NCBI GenBank assembly: GCA_026874595.1
Contig: CM049317.1
Location: 71,449,618-71,513,617, forward strand
From: Sipunculus nudus
Lineage: Eukaryota; Annelida; Sipuncula; Golfingiida; Sipunculidae
DNA length: 64,000 nucleotides
Direction of reading: 5' to 3'
The first letter of the stretch is position 1, and every line of letters starts with the position of its first letter. The notes beneath the pieces were generated by a model. That model saw nothing but the letters and a program-made list of their open reading frames with translations, did no database searches and was not told the origin of the DNA. The position numbers and the translations under genes were made by a program. Shown piece after piece: positions 54,066-64,000 of the stretch.

Positions 54066-56490
54066 TGTGTGCATTGGGATATACACCAAGTATAATGCTT
54101 CATTCTGTCATGGGTTCACATAACACAAAATGATTGTAGCTGGCACCACCAGTCTTGTATACAACGAAGCTATCAGAGATATATACATATGCCCAATTTC
54201 AGACTGATATATCAAATTCCTCTGTAGAAATAAGCAGGCACATACACTGTGCAAAAGTCATTGAAGGTGGCCACACCTGTCTTGTGAACGAGAGAGCCAT
54301 CAAAGACACATAGGCAGGTCAAAATACCAGGCCAATACATCAAACTTACCTTTAGTCTGATGCACGAGGCTGACCAGGCTCAGGTGAGTAAGGCAGTTGC
54401 CCCGAGTGAACTGTGACAAATTGCTGGCTCAGGCTACTGCACTGAGTGAACTCTTGACCTGCACCTGGCTAGACTGAGTGCACTTTTGACCTGTACCTGG
54501 CTGCACTGAGTGAACTCTTGACCTGTTGCATAATCTGACACAGCTGACAGTCTGTCAAAGCTATAAATAGATCCAGGCTGAACTTTGGTGCCAAATCTGA
54601 TGCAGTGGGCAGTCTGCCAAAGCTATAAATAGAATGCAGCTACTGCACTGAGTGAAGTCCTGACCTATACCTTGCTGCACTGAGTGAATTTAACCTGTTG
54701 CCTTATCGGATACAGTTGGCAGTCTGCCAAAGCTATGAAAAGATCCAGACTGACCTTTGGCCTGTTGCAAAATCTGAAATAGTAGCCACAACATTGCAGT
54801 AGCTCACAGATTGGCTCCACATGCAGCCCTGAGGGGCAAGACACCCATGAGGTGATCACATGATACTCATAAGGTGAACACTTGCTACCCATGAGGTGAT
54901 CACATGGTGCCCATGAGGTGTCTACATGACGCCGACGAGGTGATCACATGCCTTGTGCTTGGCTGCTCTGATTGAACACTTGACCTATATCTGGCTGCAC
55001 TGAATGAACACATGATCTGTTGCCAAATCTGAAACAGTTGGAAGTATCTCAACCTATTTAAAGACACAGACACAATCTTGGCCTGTTGGTAAATCTGTTT
55101 TCACATACTGTAAGACTCTGGCTAAAATTCTTTTTTTTTTCAAGCTGACATATTCATAAACTTTTTTATCAAAATATCTAGAATAATAAAAGATGCAGTC
55201 CCTTTATTGCTAAAGTTTCAATAATTCTGCCAAAAATCATTCAAGTTAACTTGAACAAAAGCCACCTAAAAGTATTTTTTGCAAATGTCACAGAAGTTAT
55301 AATTGAAACAACAATTTTGGAGAAGAATTCTATTGTAGTCCTCGGTTTGACATGGACATAATAATAGCCATAAGACCAACTTAAGCTTTTCATGACTCAA
55401 CCAAAAATCAACAAACTCAATCTATTCTTATATGATTGAAAAACCATATCCTAGGATAATTCTTTTAAAAAAATGTATGATTCAACTTAACAGTGTCATC
55501 ATAAACATTTTAAGCTGAAAGAGGCAAAAATTATGAGGTTTTTGCCCATAAAAAAACAAGTCAATGTAGGTGGCACCACGAAATCTGCAACTTCAAATAT
55601 GAGTCATGTGACCAACATTTGCACAATTCTTGGTAATGCTAGCTTCTGTCATTTCTGAGATTACTATGTCAGTATGCTTACTTGGCCAAATGACTAAGTT
55701 CAAATTCACGTAACTCCGCTAAAATTCATCGAATGCAAATCATTTGAACAAACTTGAGAGGGCTTGCCCCTGGAATCATTTCTGTGGAATAATGAACAAT
55801 TTGGCTGGACCGTTTACAAGAAAAAGACTTTTAAAGGTTTTTCAGCTTTTCCCCTATAAAATCTAAGTAAATGCAGATAGCAAAAGAATAAGTTGAATCC
55901 CACAACATTTGATATGTGACAGATTATTGCATAAAATCTGGGGATGGTAGCTCCAGCTATTTCTGAGAATTATTGGTTAATGTACAGATGACAAATGATC
56001 CCCGTACAAAAAAGGTCAATGCAGGTGGCGCCACCAATACCTGAATTTCATATATGACTCATGTGACCAACACTGGCATAAAATTTGGTGATGATAGCTC
56101 CAGCCGTTTCTGAGATTGTAATTTAAGTATGCTTTTTTGGACAGATGACTAAGTTCAGCTTCCTGTAACTCGGCCAAAATCAACGAACTTAAACCATTCG
56201 AACAAACGTGAGAGAGATGGTATAAGAGAATATTTCTCTGAAATACTGGACAATTTGGCTGAACAGTTTCGGAGAAGAAGATTTTAAAAACTTTTTTAGC
56301 TTTTTCCCTATAAAATCTAAGAAAATGCAGTTTGCCGAAAAATAAGCAAAATCCGATAGAGTTTTTATAGATGACAAATTTTAACATAATATTTCGTGAT
56401 GCTAACTCTTGCCGTTTCAAAATAGTATGGGTTAAAGTACAGACGACAGACGACGGACGCCGGACGAGCATAAGCTCACAGGTTCGCTAA
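54066..56490 (+). mobile_element. Family-1 element between copies B and C
   Basis: Parallel to 46.7-49.3 kb over its length, ending in CACAGGTTCGCTAA at 56490; the extreme left end is lost. It interrupts the upstream region of copy C: 53.65-53.82 kb continues at 56.51 kb when compared with 40.62-40.87 kb. Confidence 0.78.
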
Positions 56491-56703
56491 CAAAAGAAAC
56501 AAAAACTGATTGGCATCCCTTGGTTGAAAGAACTTTTATATATTATTTTAAACGTCGATCGATTTTTTTTTTCATTCCTGTCAAATTTTCATGTGATGAC
56601 AAGTACGTAACGGTTATCGTGCTTTGTGGTAATACCTACACAATTAGCCCGCATGAGACATGCTGTCCCTAAGTTAATCAGCTTTAATTACACTTACTCC
56701 TGA

Positions 56704-56712
56704 TATATAAAA
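56704..56712 (+). promoter_or_regulatory. TATA box of copy C
   Basis: TATATAAAA, 51 bases before the start codon. Confidence 0.75.
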
Positions 56713-56754
56713 ACAGACATGAGTTGCATCCAGAGTGGGGATCAGCTTGTCATC

Positions 56755-56845
56755 ATGAGCAGACGACATATGCACCCAGGTTTCCTGACGTACATCGCCA
56801 CGGCGCTCATAGTTGTGCAACTCCGAAACGTATCATGTCAAAATG
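56755..56845 (+). CDS. Copy C exon 1 (signal peptide)
   Basis: 91 nt; encodes MSRRHMHPGFLTYIATALIV and on to residue 30; donor ATG|gtaaat type as in copy A. Confidence 0.85.
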
Positions 56846-59800
56846 GTAAATATTATTAGATGCCTTTTCATGTAATTCGGACTTTGTTTATTTGTATTTC
56901 CCTAAATATCTTTTATGCTTTGTGAATTATTTTCATGTATTTATTAACTTTGTTACGGGGCGCATATAAAAGGGAACCGAACCGTCTCGCTAGTGAAGCT
57001 TGTGCGCCACCGACCTGGGTTCGACTCCCGGATCGGCCCAGGATTTTCCCCTCATTTATTTCGTAAAAAAATAGGGGCTTGTCCGGGAGCATATTGTTAT
57101 ACGAATTTCTATATAGCTATTAATATGCATGCATTACTAAAAAGAAGAGAGATTGAGAGAGAGGAATTTATTTAAGATCAATAATTTAGAACCTCAGTGA
57201 TGTTAAATTGGCCATTTAAAGCATGTTGAGTGACCACGAAGAAAAATTTCTTTCCTTTAAAATATATCTGTACCTGCCAAAATATTACCTGGAAACCGTT
57301 TGTTTACTCTTGTACACGAGTGTTCAAAACAGTGGACCGGGCGCGATTGCAGGTGTCAAAATATGCACAGTGCGCGAGGTCGTGTGCAGCACGGAGCCAC
57401 AAAATGTGTCAACCAGATGCCCTGACTGACTCGGCCAAAAAAAAATATAATACATGTTCCCGCTGGCTGAAACAGCGCGTATTACCCCTCCTAATGGGAG
57501 GTCTTGCGGTCTTGTTATGGTAAACAGCCACACGTGGACTGTGTTTACCAACACGCAGAGCCATAACAAGGAGTTAAACAGTCGTATCCGAGGAACTGAG
57601 ACTGTGCTGGTATATATATGGATCAGCTAGGAAACGTTTATATAAAGCAAAACTGAACTGATAATGTGAAAGAATAGGCATAATATTGCTCCTGATTATG
57701 TCCCTTAAGAAGTAGATTAGTATTCTATATACTTCGTTTTAGTTTATTAATATGTGACCTTTTCATGTAGAATAAACGCAAGCATTTCTGTGGCGCCTCA
57801 CTGTTACTGAACCATAAATACGTTTAGTATACGTTAAGAGAATATTTATAGCTGGTATACGATTTCACTCACCTTTACCTTACAGATAGCGACCGGAATA
57901 TAATTGAAACTAACGGTCAGAACATCTTAAAAATCTATGAGACTGACGACCCAATGCAATACATCAACGAGTATATGTATCCGGAGACGGTTATCCTGCC
58001 ACCGGGCAAGCCGGCCGTTAAGGGGAAAGGTCAGTAAGATCAAGTGACATATAATTGACATTAAGCTATTTTCGCCGTATATGTTTAGTAATATGGACTG
58101 GATGTTTTCCAGCTTTAATATTTTATTGTTATATTAATATTTATTAAAGATAAAATACATTTACTATCTGAACTATTTTCTTAAAATAATAAATACATTA
58201 CAATGTCATGAATATCATCAATTTCAATTCACCAGAACTGGTGTTATTTTTATTACTTTATACACACGCAAAATCTGACGCGATTTTATATTTTGATTGC
58301 AATGTTTTAGGGGAGAGTGTTTATATGTTATGGTTAATGAGATAACTAAACAAATATACACACATACATACACACATATATTTATATATATTTATATATT
58401 CATATATAAGATATGCAGTTTTGATGAGAGATCAATATGCAGAAACAGGAGCACTTGGGACTTCCATACTTTCAATAAAGGCTACATAACCAAGGTTCAT
58501 CGTAAAGGCCATGTCCATGGCCTTTACTCACGGGTTCCTGTGTCTGATTGATTACATTGCCATAACCATATGATAAGAATACTGTGTTTATGTTAAAACA
58601 TTTAGAATAAAAAATTCTATGTACATGGAACTGGGAAAAATTCACAAATCATAATTTGCAGTTCATTCAGTAGAGACTATCTATGAGGTTTTATCAAGAT
58701 ATCAAAATATTGACTAAGACCCTGTCGGGGATCGAACTCGGAGCCTGTAGGTTGCGTCCCATCGTCCTGCCCCGAACGAACATAATTTTATATAGAGATG
58801 CTGCTATTGTTTTGAAGATTTTTTATGGAACTAACCGCCTGCATTTTTTATTGCTGGCTTATCTATTTCTTAATCTAAGTATTTACAACTGCAGAGTTCA
58901 ATTTCCGTTTAGGACTACTTAAAAAGGGGGGTAGCACACGCTTCCTATCATTTTTATTTTATATCCTAGTGGCATCCAGGCCAGGTGTCTGCCGCACCTG
59001 TAGGTCCTTGGTCATAACTAGACGCACTCGTTCGTGAATGATACACGGCTGAGGGGTACAGCTTTGCATACAGAGCGCTTACCCTGCAAGAGTTTTGGCC
59101 GACCGTGAAAATCTCACCGCTCTTCGGCTGAGATTTGAACTCACGATCTCCCTGCTTTAAGCCCTGTGCTCTACCCATGCAGAGCCACAGAAGCCAATGA
59201 GATTCCGCTATTTTCGACTAAATGAAATTGTTATATATTAGTTAACATAATTCATATAGACGGTATTTATCCTGTTCTAGCCGCGTTACTGAAGATGATC
59301 GCTGGTATGGGCACGGTCCGGAACCTTGTCACTGACAGTCTGGAAATCAATGGCAACATTGCTATTCAGACGCATCATTTTCAACTGGCCGACAAAAACA
59401 ATACAGTCCTGTTGAACGGAAAGTTAGTGTTCATTTTAAAACCATGTATATTTGTGGTAAATGTTGAGTATAACTATAATCATCCACACGCTATTGTTTA
59501 TTAGGAGTATATCCGCTCACCCTTATAGGAATATTATTTAATCAATACAACGTACAAAGTAAAAAATAACGAACTCCCACCCCTAGATATTACGACTACC
59601 ATTTATGAACATTGCGGATAGTAAAGTATATTACATGTTGTTTGAATGAGATGTTATATATATATTTACATCTTTTCTGGCTCACCAGCGCCATACCTGC
59701 GAGCAACAGTCGATTTTTAACAGAAATATCATACTTTGGTAATTCTTAAATAACAAATGTAAAAATTCTACTTGATTCATATTTTCGTCTGTCTTAAATA

Positions 59801-60506
59801 ACAAATGGAAAAATTCTACTTGATTCATATTTTGGTCGATCTTAAATATCAAATGTAAATATTCTACTTAATTCCAATTTTGGTCTGTCTTAAATAACAA
59901 ATGTAAAAATTCTACTTGATTCATATTTTGGTCTGTCTTAAATAACAGATGTAAAAATTCTACTTGATTCATATTTTGGTAGAGCTTTAAAAACAAATAT
60001 AAAATTCTACTTGATTCATATGTTGGTCTGTCTTAAATAACAAATACAAAAATTCCACTTGATTCATATTTTGGTTCATCTTAAATGACAAATGTAAAAA
60101 ATCTTCTGTATCTTGCACGACAAGTTAGTGGCGTGGCTACTGGTCGCTTGAAACCATATTTACTAACTGAACTAGCAGTACTGGTTCATAAGGCCTAAAC
60201 ACGGCAATTTCAGCAAACGAATGCAAAGATTTGAGAAAAAAAACCCTAACATCCATGGCCTAAAATACGGTAATGATATTGTCTATACATGCACATTACC
60301 CGAGACATTAATTTTTCAAATTTAAGAAACCCCTTATCTTTTTGATAAACAAACACATTATTATGATTAAAAGGAAATTTAATTTTTCTCTTTCACTTCA
60401 TCATTTCAAGTATATCTGATGACAAACTATTTTGTTTTTCAGGGGCATCAGAGTATGGAAGAAGACATGGAAACTTCAGTACAGCGTCTGGAACTACAAC
60501 AACTAG
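56755..60506 (+). CDS. Secreted NTF2-like domain protein, copy C (4 exons)
   Basis: Exons 56755-56845, 57886-58029, 59281-59422 and 60443-60506 have exactly the lengths and phases of copy A and give 146 residues. By eye about 121 residues match copy A. Differences are uneven: 12 of the first 30 (signal peptide) against 13 of the remaining 116. The PPGKPAVKGK motif, the NNT site and the C-terminal VWKKTWKLQYS block are kept. Intron 1 carries a tRNA-like insertion near 57.0 kb and intron 2 the shared SINE. The gene has its own TATA box and poly(A) signal, so it is probably expressed independently of copy A. Confidence 0.85.
56960..57110 (+). mobile_element. tRNA-like sequence in copy C intron 1
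   Basis: A T-arm-like CTGGGTTCGACTCCCGG (stem of five pairs, loop TTCGACT) with a weak A-box-like region upstream. Copy A lacks it. It is probably a SINE head or tRNA relic; the acceptor stem of a functional tRNA is not evident. Confidence 0.4.
57886..58029 (+). CDS. Copy C exon 2
   Basis: 144 nt between ccttacag and gtcagt; residues 31-78. Confidence 0.88.
58931..59201 (-). mobile_element. tRNA-derived SINE, in copy C intron 2
   Basis: Orthologous to the SINEs at 43058-43379 and 49880-50168. Confidence 0.7.
59281..59422 (+). CDS. Copy C exon 3
   Basis: 142 nt between tgttctag and gttagt; residues 79-125. Confidence 0.9.
59735..60100 (+). repeat. 48-bp minisatellite in copy C intron 3
   Basis: About seven units of the type seen in copies A and B. 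Confidence 0.9.
60443..60506 (+). CDS. Copy C exon 4 with stop
   Basis: 64 nt after gtttttcag; encodes GIRVWKKTWKLQYSVWNYNN and a TAG stop. Confidence 0.9.
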
Positions 60507-60543
60507 GGGGAGCAGTTTTGTCTTCCGGTTTTATCAAGAGAAA

Positions 60544-60549
60544 AATAAA
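60544..60549 (+). terminator. Poly(A) signal of copy C
   Basis: AATAAA 38 bases after the stop codon. Confidence 0.75.
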
Positions 60550-61087
60550 CTAAAGAGTCAGTCAAATGAATTTTATTGTTATAATTGTGATGACTTTTCC
60601 TTCTTCGTTGAAAAACAATCGTTTAGATTGCGGGTTGTGTTAAATATGGTATAAGGATATGACGTCTATGTTTTTGAATGATTGTATGTTTGAGAGAGAG
60701 AGGAAGAGAGGATATATATATATGTCCGCCGGTAAAACTGTAAAAAAAAGTTATAAAAATACCATCGAGTGCGCATCGACAAAATAAAACTAAAAGGTTA
60801 TTAACCTCACTTCGCTTAAGGCCGCATATTCAGATGATTAAAATTATACACGCGAACACCCACATGTATGAAAGCTTATTTAAATACACTCAATTATCCC
60901 ATAGTGTTAGTATTTAAAGTTATGCGGGGCCCCTGTTGAAAAATAATTAAATCCTAACATCAGTAATAAATCTCAGAGTACAGGTGTGTTTTCAGTCACC
61001 CTGTAAATGTCTGATTTTGATTACTAGCGGTATGCACAAAATTTCAACATGTGACCTGTGACATTCGGGTTTTAGTGTGTACGCAAA

Positions 61088-61153
61088 ATGGCAGCCTCCA
61101 TGAGCGGTGTAGAGAAACTGGGAGAAAAAATCTTGTGGCAAATATATGTTTAA
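61088..61153 (+). pseudogene. Short ORF downstream of copy C, truncated
   Basis: Starts MAASMSGVEKLGEK like the versions at 45406 and 52152 but the homology breaks after that and a stop follows at residue 22. Confidence 0.5.
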
Positions 61154-61811
61154 TAAACAGTTAACTCCTTACACACTGTACGCAACCGTACATGATGTCC
61201 GACATGACAGCACTGAGCAAATTTCGCACATACACAATGGAAGTCCTCTCAAAGTTTTTAGTTTTTCAGGTGGTGAATTGTAGGCCCACCTTATTCTTCA
61301 CGGCAAGGTTCGTATCGAAGCAGTTGGCATACATTTAATTTCACTTAGAACAAAAATTGTTCTTGGGGAGTCTGCTACATTTTACACCTACAAAGTACAC
61401 TAAAAATGGAAAATATAAATAATGCAAAACACCCATGCACATAGGTTTTAAACCCGCCCTGTGTTGAACAAGTACATTTTCTAGTTAAAATATGAAATAT
61501 GCATGGCTCTCAGTGTCTAACTGTGTCTAATCACGTTATATATACCCGTATTCATCTGCATATGTGCTCCCCTAGACTGATTCTCACATAAATATTCTTC
61601 ATGAGGTACACTTGATTTTTATGAAAAGGTAGTTTTATAAAAAAAAAGTTCAAATTCAGATATATCAAACCAACATTTTGAATATAAAATGCATTTCTGG
61701 TTTTACTCAAAGAATATCTTTGATAATTACGTCCCAACTAACTTGTTTTAATGATAGCCTATATCCTTTATAACGCTTTAGGCCCTATACAAACATAGGC
61801 CCACATGCATC

Positions 61812-61900
61812 CATATATACATACATGGTATATATATACATGCATACACGTACATACATACATACATACATACATATATACATACATACATACATACATG
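61812..61900 (+). repeat. CATA microsatellite
   Basis: Runs of tacatacatacata with short interruptions. Confidence 0.93.
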
Positions 61901-62029
61901 AATCTGGGTTTATCATGTTCTTTCTATAGTCTGTGGTGCCGCTGGAATAGACCAACTATTAAAATTCATTTCCGGATAGTCATGTTTACGGAACATTTTA
62001 GGCAACGCATCCAGTTTGAAAATCGTCCT

Positions 62030-62647
62030 GAGCCGTTTCCTTGGTGAACAAGAGCACGTGTTACCGCATGTTTCATGCTCACGCCTGTTACCACAAAGAC
62101 ACCAACAACAAAATTCAAATTCTAGCCGCAGGTCTCGGTTTTTCTCTTCTCCGCCACACGAAGGAAACATGGCCACTCCGCCGCCATTTGGGTTCGATCT
62201 GCGCCTGCGTAAGAGGAAGTTTGAAGTCAGGTAGGGTCACCAACATAGAATCTGCAAACAGATTACCGTAGTGTATTGTGTATACTCGTTTGCATTATAT
62301 TTTCATGTGGTAAATATATTCATAACCCTGTACTTCTTATCACTTAATATGATTTTACATGTTAACAATGGATAAATTGTCCATCTGGATACTTTTTATG
62401 TGGTACAGTATAGAGAATGGATGCCCATAAATCAGTTTGCCAACACATTCAGGTTAAAGGAAACATAGCTGTTTTGTCCGAGGAAGTAAGTGTACTGGGT
62501 AAATTGGTCGAGTTCCTGGTTGTTCTGACAAAGAGAAAAAATTGGTCATTCAAACAATGTCGTATTCATCATGTACATTATAAGGTTGTTGACCTTGTTA
62601 TTGCTGCCATAATCAGTAGAAAACATCAGAAGGTAGTGTTTTAAAAT

Positions 62648-62684
<37 letters not shown>

Positions 62685-63322
62685 GCATTTATATAATATA
62701 AACAACTTATATATATGACAATATATATATATATAAACAACTTCTGAATGAAAAATAATATCTCTGTCATTTAGTTACACAGATTTACACACGGTAATAT
62801 AAAAGCGTTGCCTTTCATCAGATTATAAAGAATATAAATTCATATTCAAAATTTGGAAAGCATGGTAAATTATCCTCTATACCCAGAATTCCATAAAAAT
62901 TGTATTGTATCAGGTATTTTTTAGGGTTTTTCGAATCTTTTTTTTTATAAATGAAGACTGGTTCATTGGTAAAGTTTCTAATTTGTGCTATGGAATGGTT
63001 TCCTTAAAGGACTCCTAAAAATTCAGAAAATGGACTTAATTATGTGTTAATCATTTACACCATTTTAAGAATTTAAGCCATTATTGTATTTTCTAGGCTA
63101 GCCGACAAAATATTTTTCTTAACCGATAAAGAAAAATACAAAAAGAATAACCATCCGCTCGCACACTGTTTTTGTTGTTCTCAGTGTCCGCGGAATAATT
63201 TGTTTCTTGTGACCTAGAGACAGATTTGTAAAAGGAATGTAGTTAAGGTGGTGATGGATTATGTAATCAAAATATAGATTCGGAAGATAGGTCAGAGATT
63301 TTTCCATTTTTTTTTTTTTTAC
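62030..63322. other. Region right of the duplicated blocks
   Basis: The block similarity between B and C ends near 62025. A possible plus-strand first exon (62169-62230) lies in a CpG-richer patch, and AT repeats at 62647-62740. The rest is AT-rich with no recognisable exon. Confidence 0.4.
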
Positions 63323-63404
63323 CTTTTTATGCGAAGGTATATCAAAACAGACACGCCAATGGCCGCCAGCGTGACTCCTGTAATCCCGATGATGACCGCG
63401 ATGA
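63323..63404 (-). CDS. Putative transmembrane exon of another gene
   Basis: 82 nt between gtaatttcag and gtaaaa. In the frame entered after one base it encodes IAVIIGITGVTLAAIGVSVL followed by IYLRIK, a clean single membrane span with a basic stop-transfer end. Base composition is much more GC-rich than its flanks. This is the usual look of the TM exon of a type I surface protein; the gene would continue beyond the window. Family unknown. Confidence 0.5.
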
Positions 63405-63890
63405 CTGAAATTACATAAAAACTGCATTATTAATTGTGCACATATAATATGCCTATACAAAGCCCACAGCGCCGCCTCCTTCAGCTCTGACGTCCATCAC
63501 CTACTTTATTGGTATATATTTAAACATTTTAATACGAAATGCTACTGGATTTCAGCAGTAATTAAAAATAGAACAGTAATTATTCATACTTAGTAAGCAC
63601 AAAGCATATACTTTATTATGGAAGTACTACATTATAATTGTGTGGAACAGCTCCCGGCACAACCGCCACCACACAAAGCTCCCATTGGTGGCTAATACTC
63701 CAGCCAATTTGCCCTGTCCTGCCCTGCACTTCCTTCCCAGCCTGCAGGCATGGCACAAGAAATGATGCTAATTTAATTCACTTTTGCCTGCTCAGTAAGA
63801 AATTTAAAACCCCATATTTACTTTTTTAAAGATAATTTAAAAATTCAAAAAGTATTTAAAACTGCATTGCATAAACTATCAGATTATGTT
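63405..63890. other. Intron-like sequence
   Basis: A GC-richer patch at about 63640-63750 has no supported exon. Otherwise nothing is seen. Confidence 0.35.
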
Positions 63891-64000
63891 ATTGTATCCG
63901 CCAAAATAGAGTTTTGCGGATACTATGTTTTCAGTGCATGCCGCCGCCGCCGCACAGAACTCCTCCGTAACCACTGGGCAGAATTTTTTTTAAATTCGGA
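63891..64000 (-). mobile_element. Inverted end of a family-2 element
   Basis: Begins attgtatccgccaaaatag, the inverse of the right end of the elements at 3157-4894 and 11828-13295, and continues with the terminal hairpin, the GCC-repeat patch and gttacggaggagttct in reverse complement. The window cuts it off. Confidence 0.8.

Noticed and set aside
56960-57110. Functional tRNA gene
   Set aside because: Only the T-arm is convincing; the acceptor stem and anticodon arm cannot be drawn.
57230-57569. ORFs of about 80-97 codons in copy C intron 1
   Set aside because: They lie between two well-supported exons, lack splice support and resemble nothing known; probably part of an intronic insertion.
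62417-62644. 75-codon plus-strand ORF after the candidate first exon
   Set aside because: No convincing acceptor or protein family; it ends in an AT repeat.

Overview
The window looks like AT-rich nuclear DNA of an invertebrate animal. A marine bivalve mollusc is my best guess, because the genes have many short exons with GT-AG introns and the DNA is dense with small non-autonomous elements carrying core tandem repeats and ACGG/ACAG-type microsatellites, a style well known from bivalves. The species is an inference. There are no operons, prokaryotic genes or CRISPR arrays.

Minus strand, 39.6 kb down to 8.4 kb: one large gene. I could join 17 coding exons with consistent splice phases into 661 codons. 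The product has a signal peptide, two close membrane segments separated by a Cys-rich loop, a long helical extracellular loop, two more membrane segments and the start of a second large loop. This is the layout of prominin (CD133 family), a cholesterol-binding protein of membrane protrusions. About 200 C-terminal residues, including the expected fifth membrane segment, were not found and probably lie left of the window or in small exons I could not recognise. The introns hold most of the mobile elements: a Tigger/pogo-like TIR element, a TA-flanked TIR element with an internal duplication, Ty3/gypsy pol debris, palindrome arrays, and an element nested inside another element whose empty site is also present in the window.

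Plus strand, 41-61 kb: a tandem cluster of a small secreted protein gene. Copies A (41.1-44.8 kb) and C (56.7-60.5 kb) are intact four-exon genes with a TATA box, a signal peptide and a domain that reads like the NTF2/SnoaL/DUF4440 fold. Copy B (50.2-51.6 kb) keeps only exons 3 and 4 and has a frameshift. Each copy is followed by the same downstream block with a short decaying ORF. Family-1 mobile elements lie at both junctions between copies.

Right edge, 62-64 kb: a putative transmembrane exon of another minus-strand gene at 63.3-63.4 kb, and an inverted end of the palindrome-array element at the boundary. The left 8 kb is mostly repeats plus a CpG-richer stretch with promoter-like motifs near 8.1 kb.
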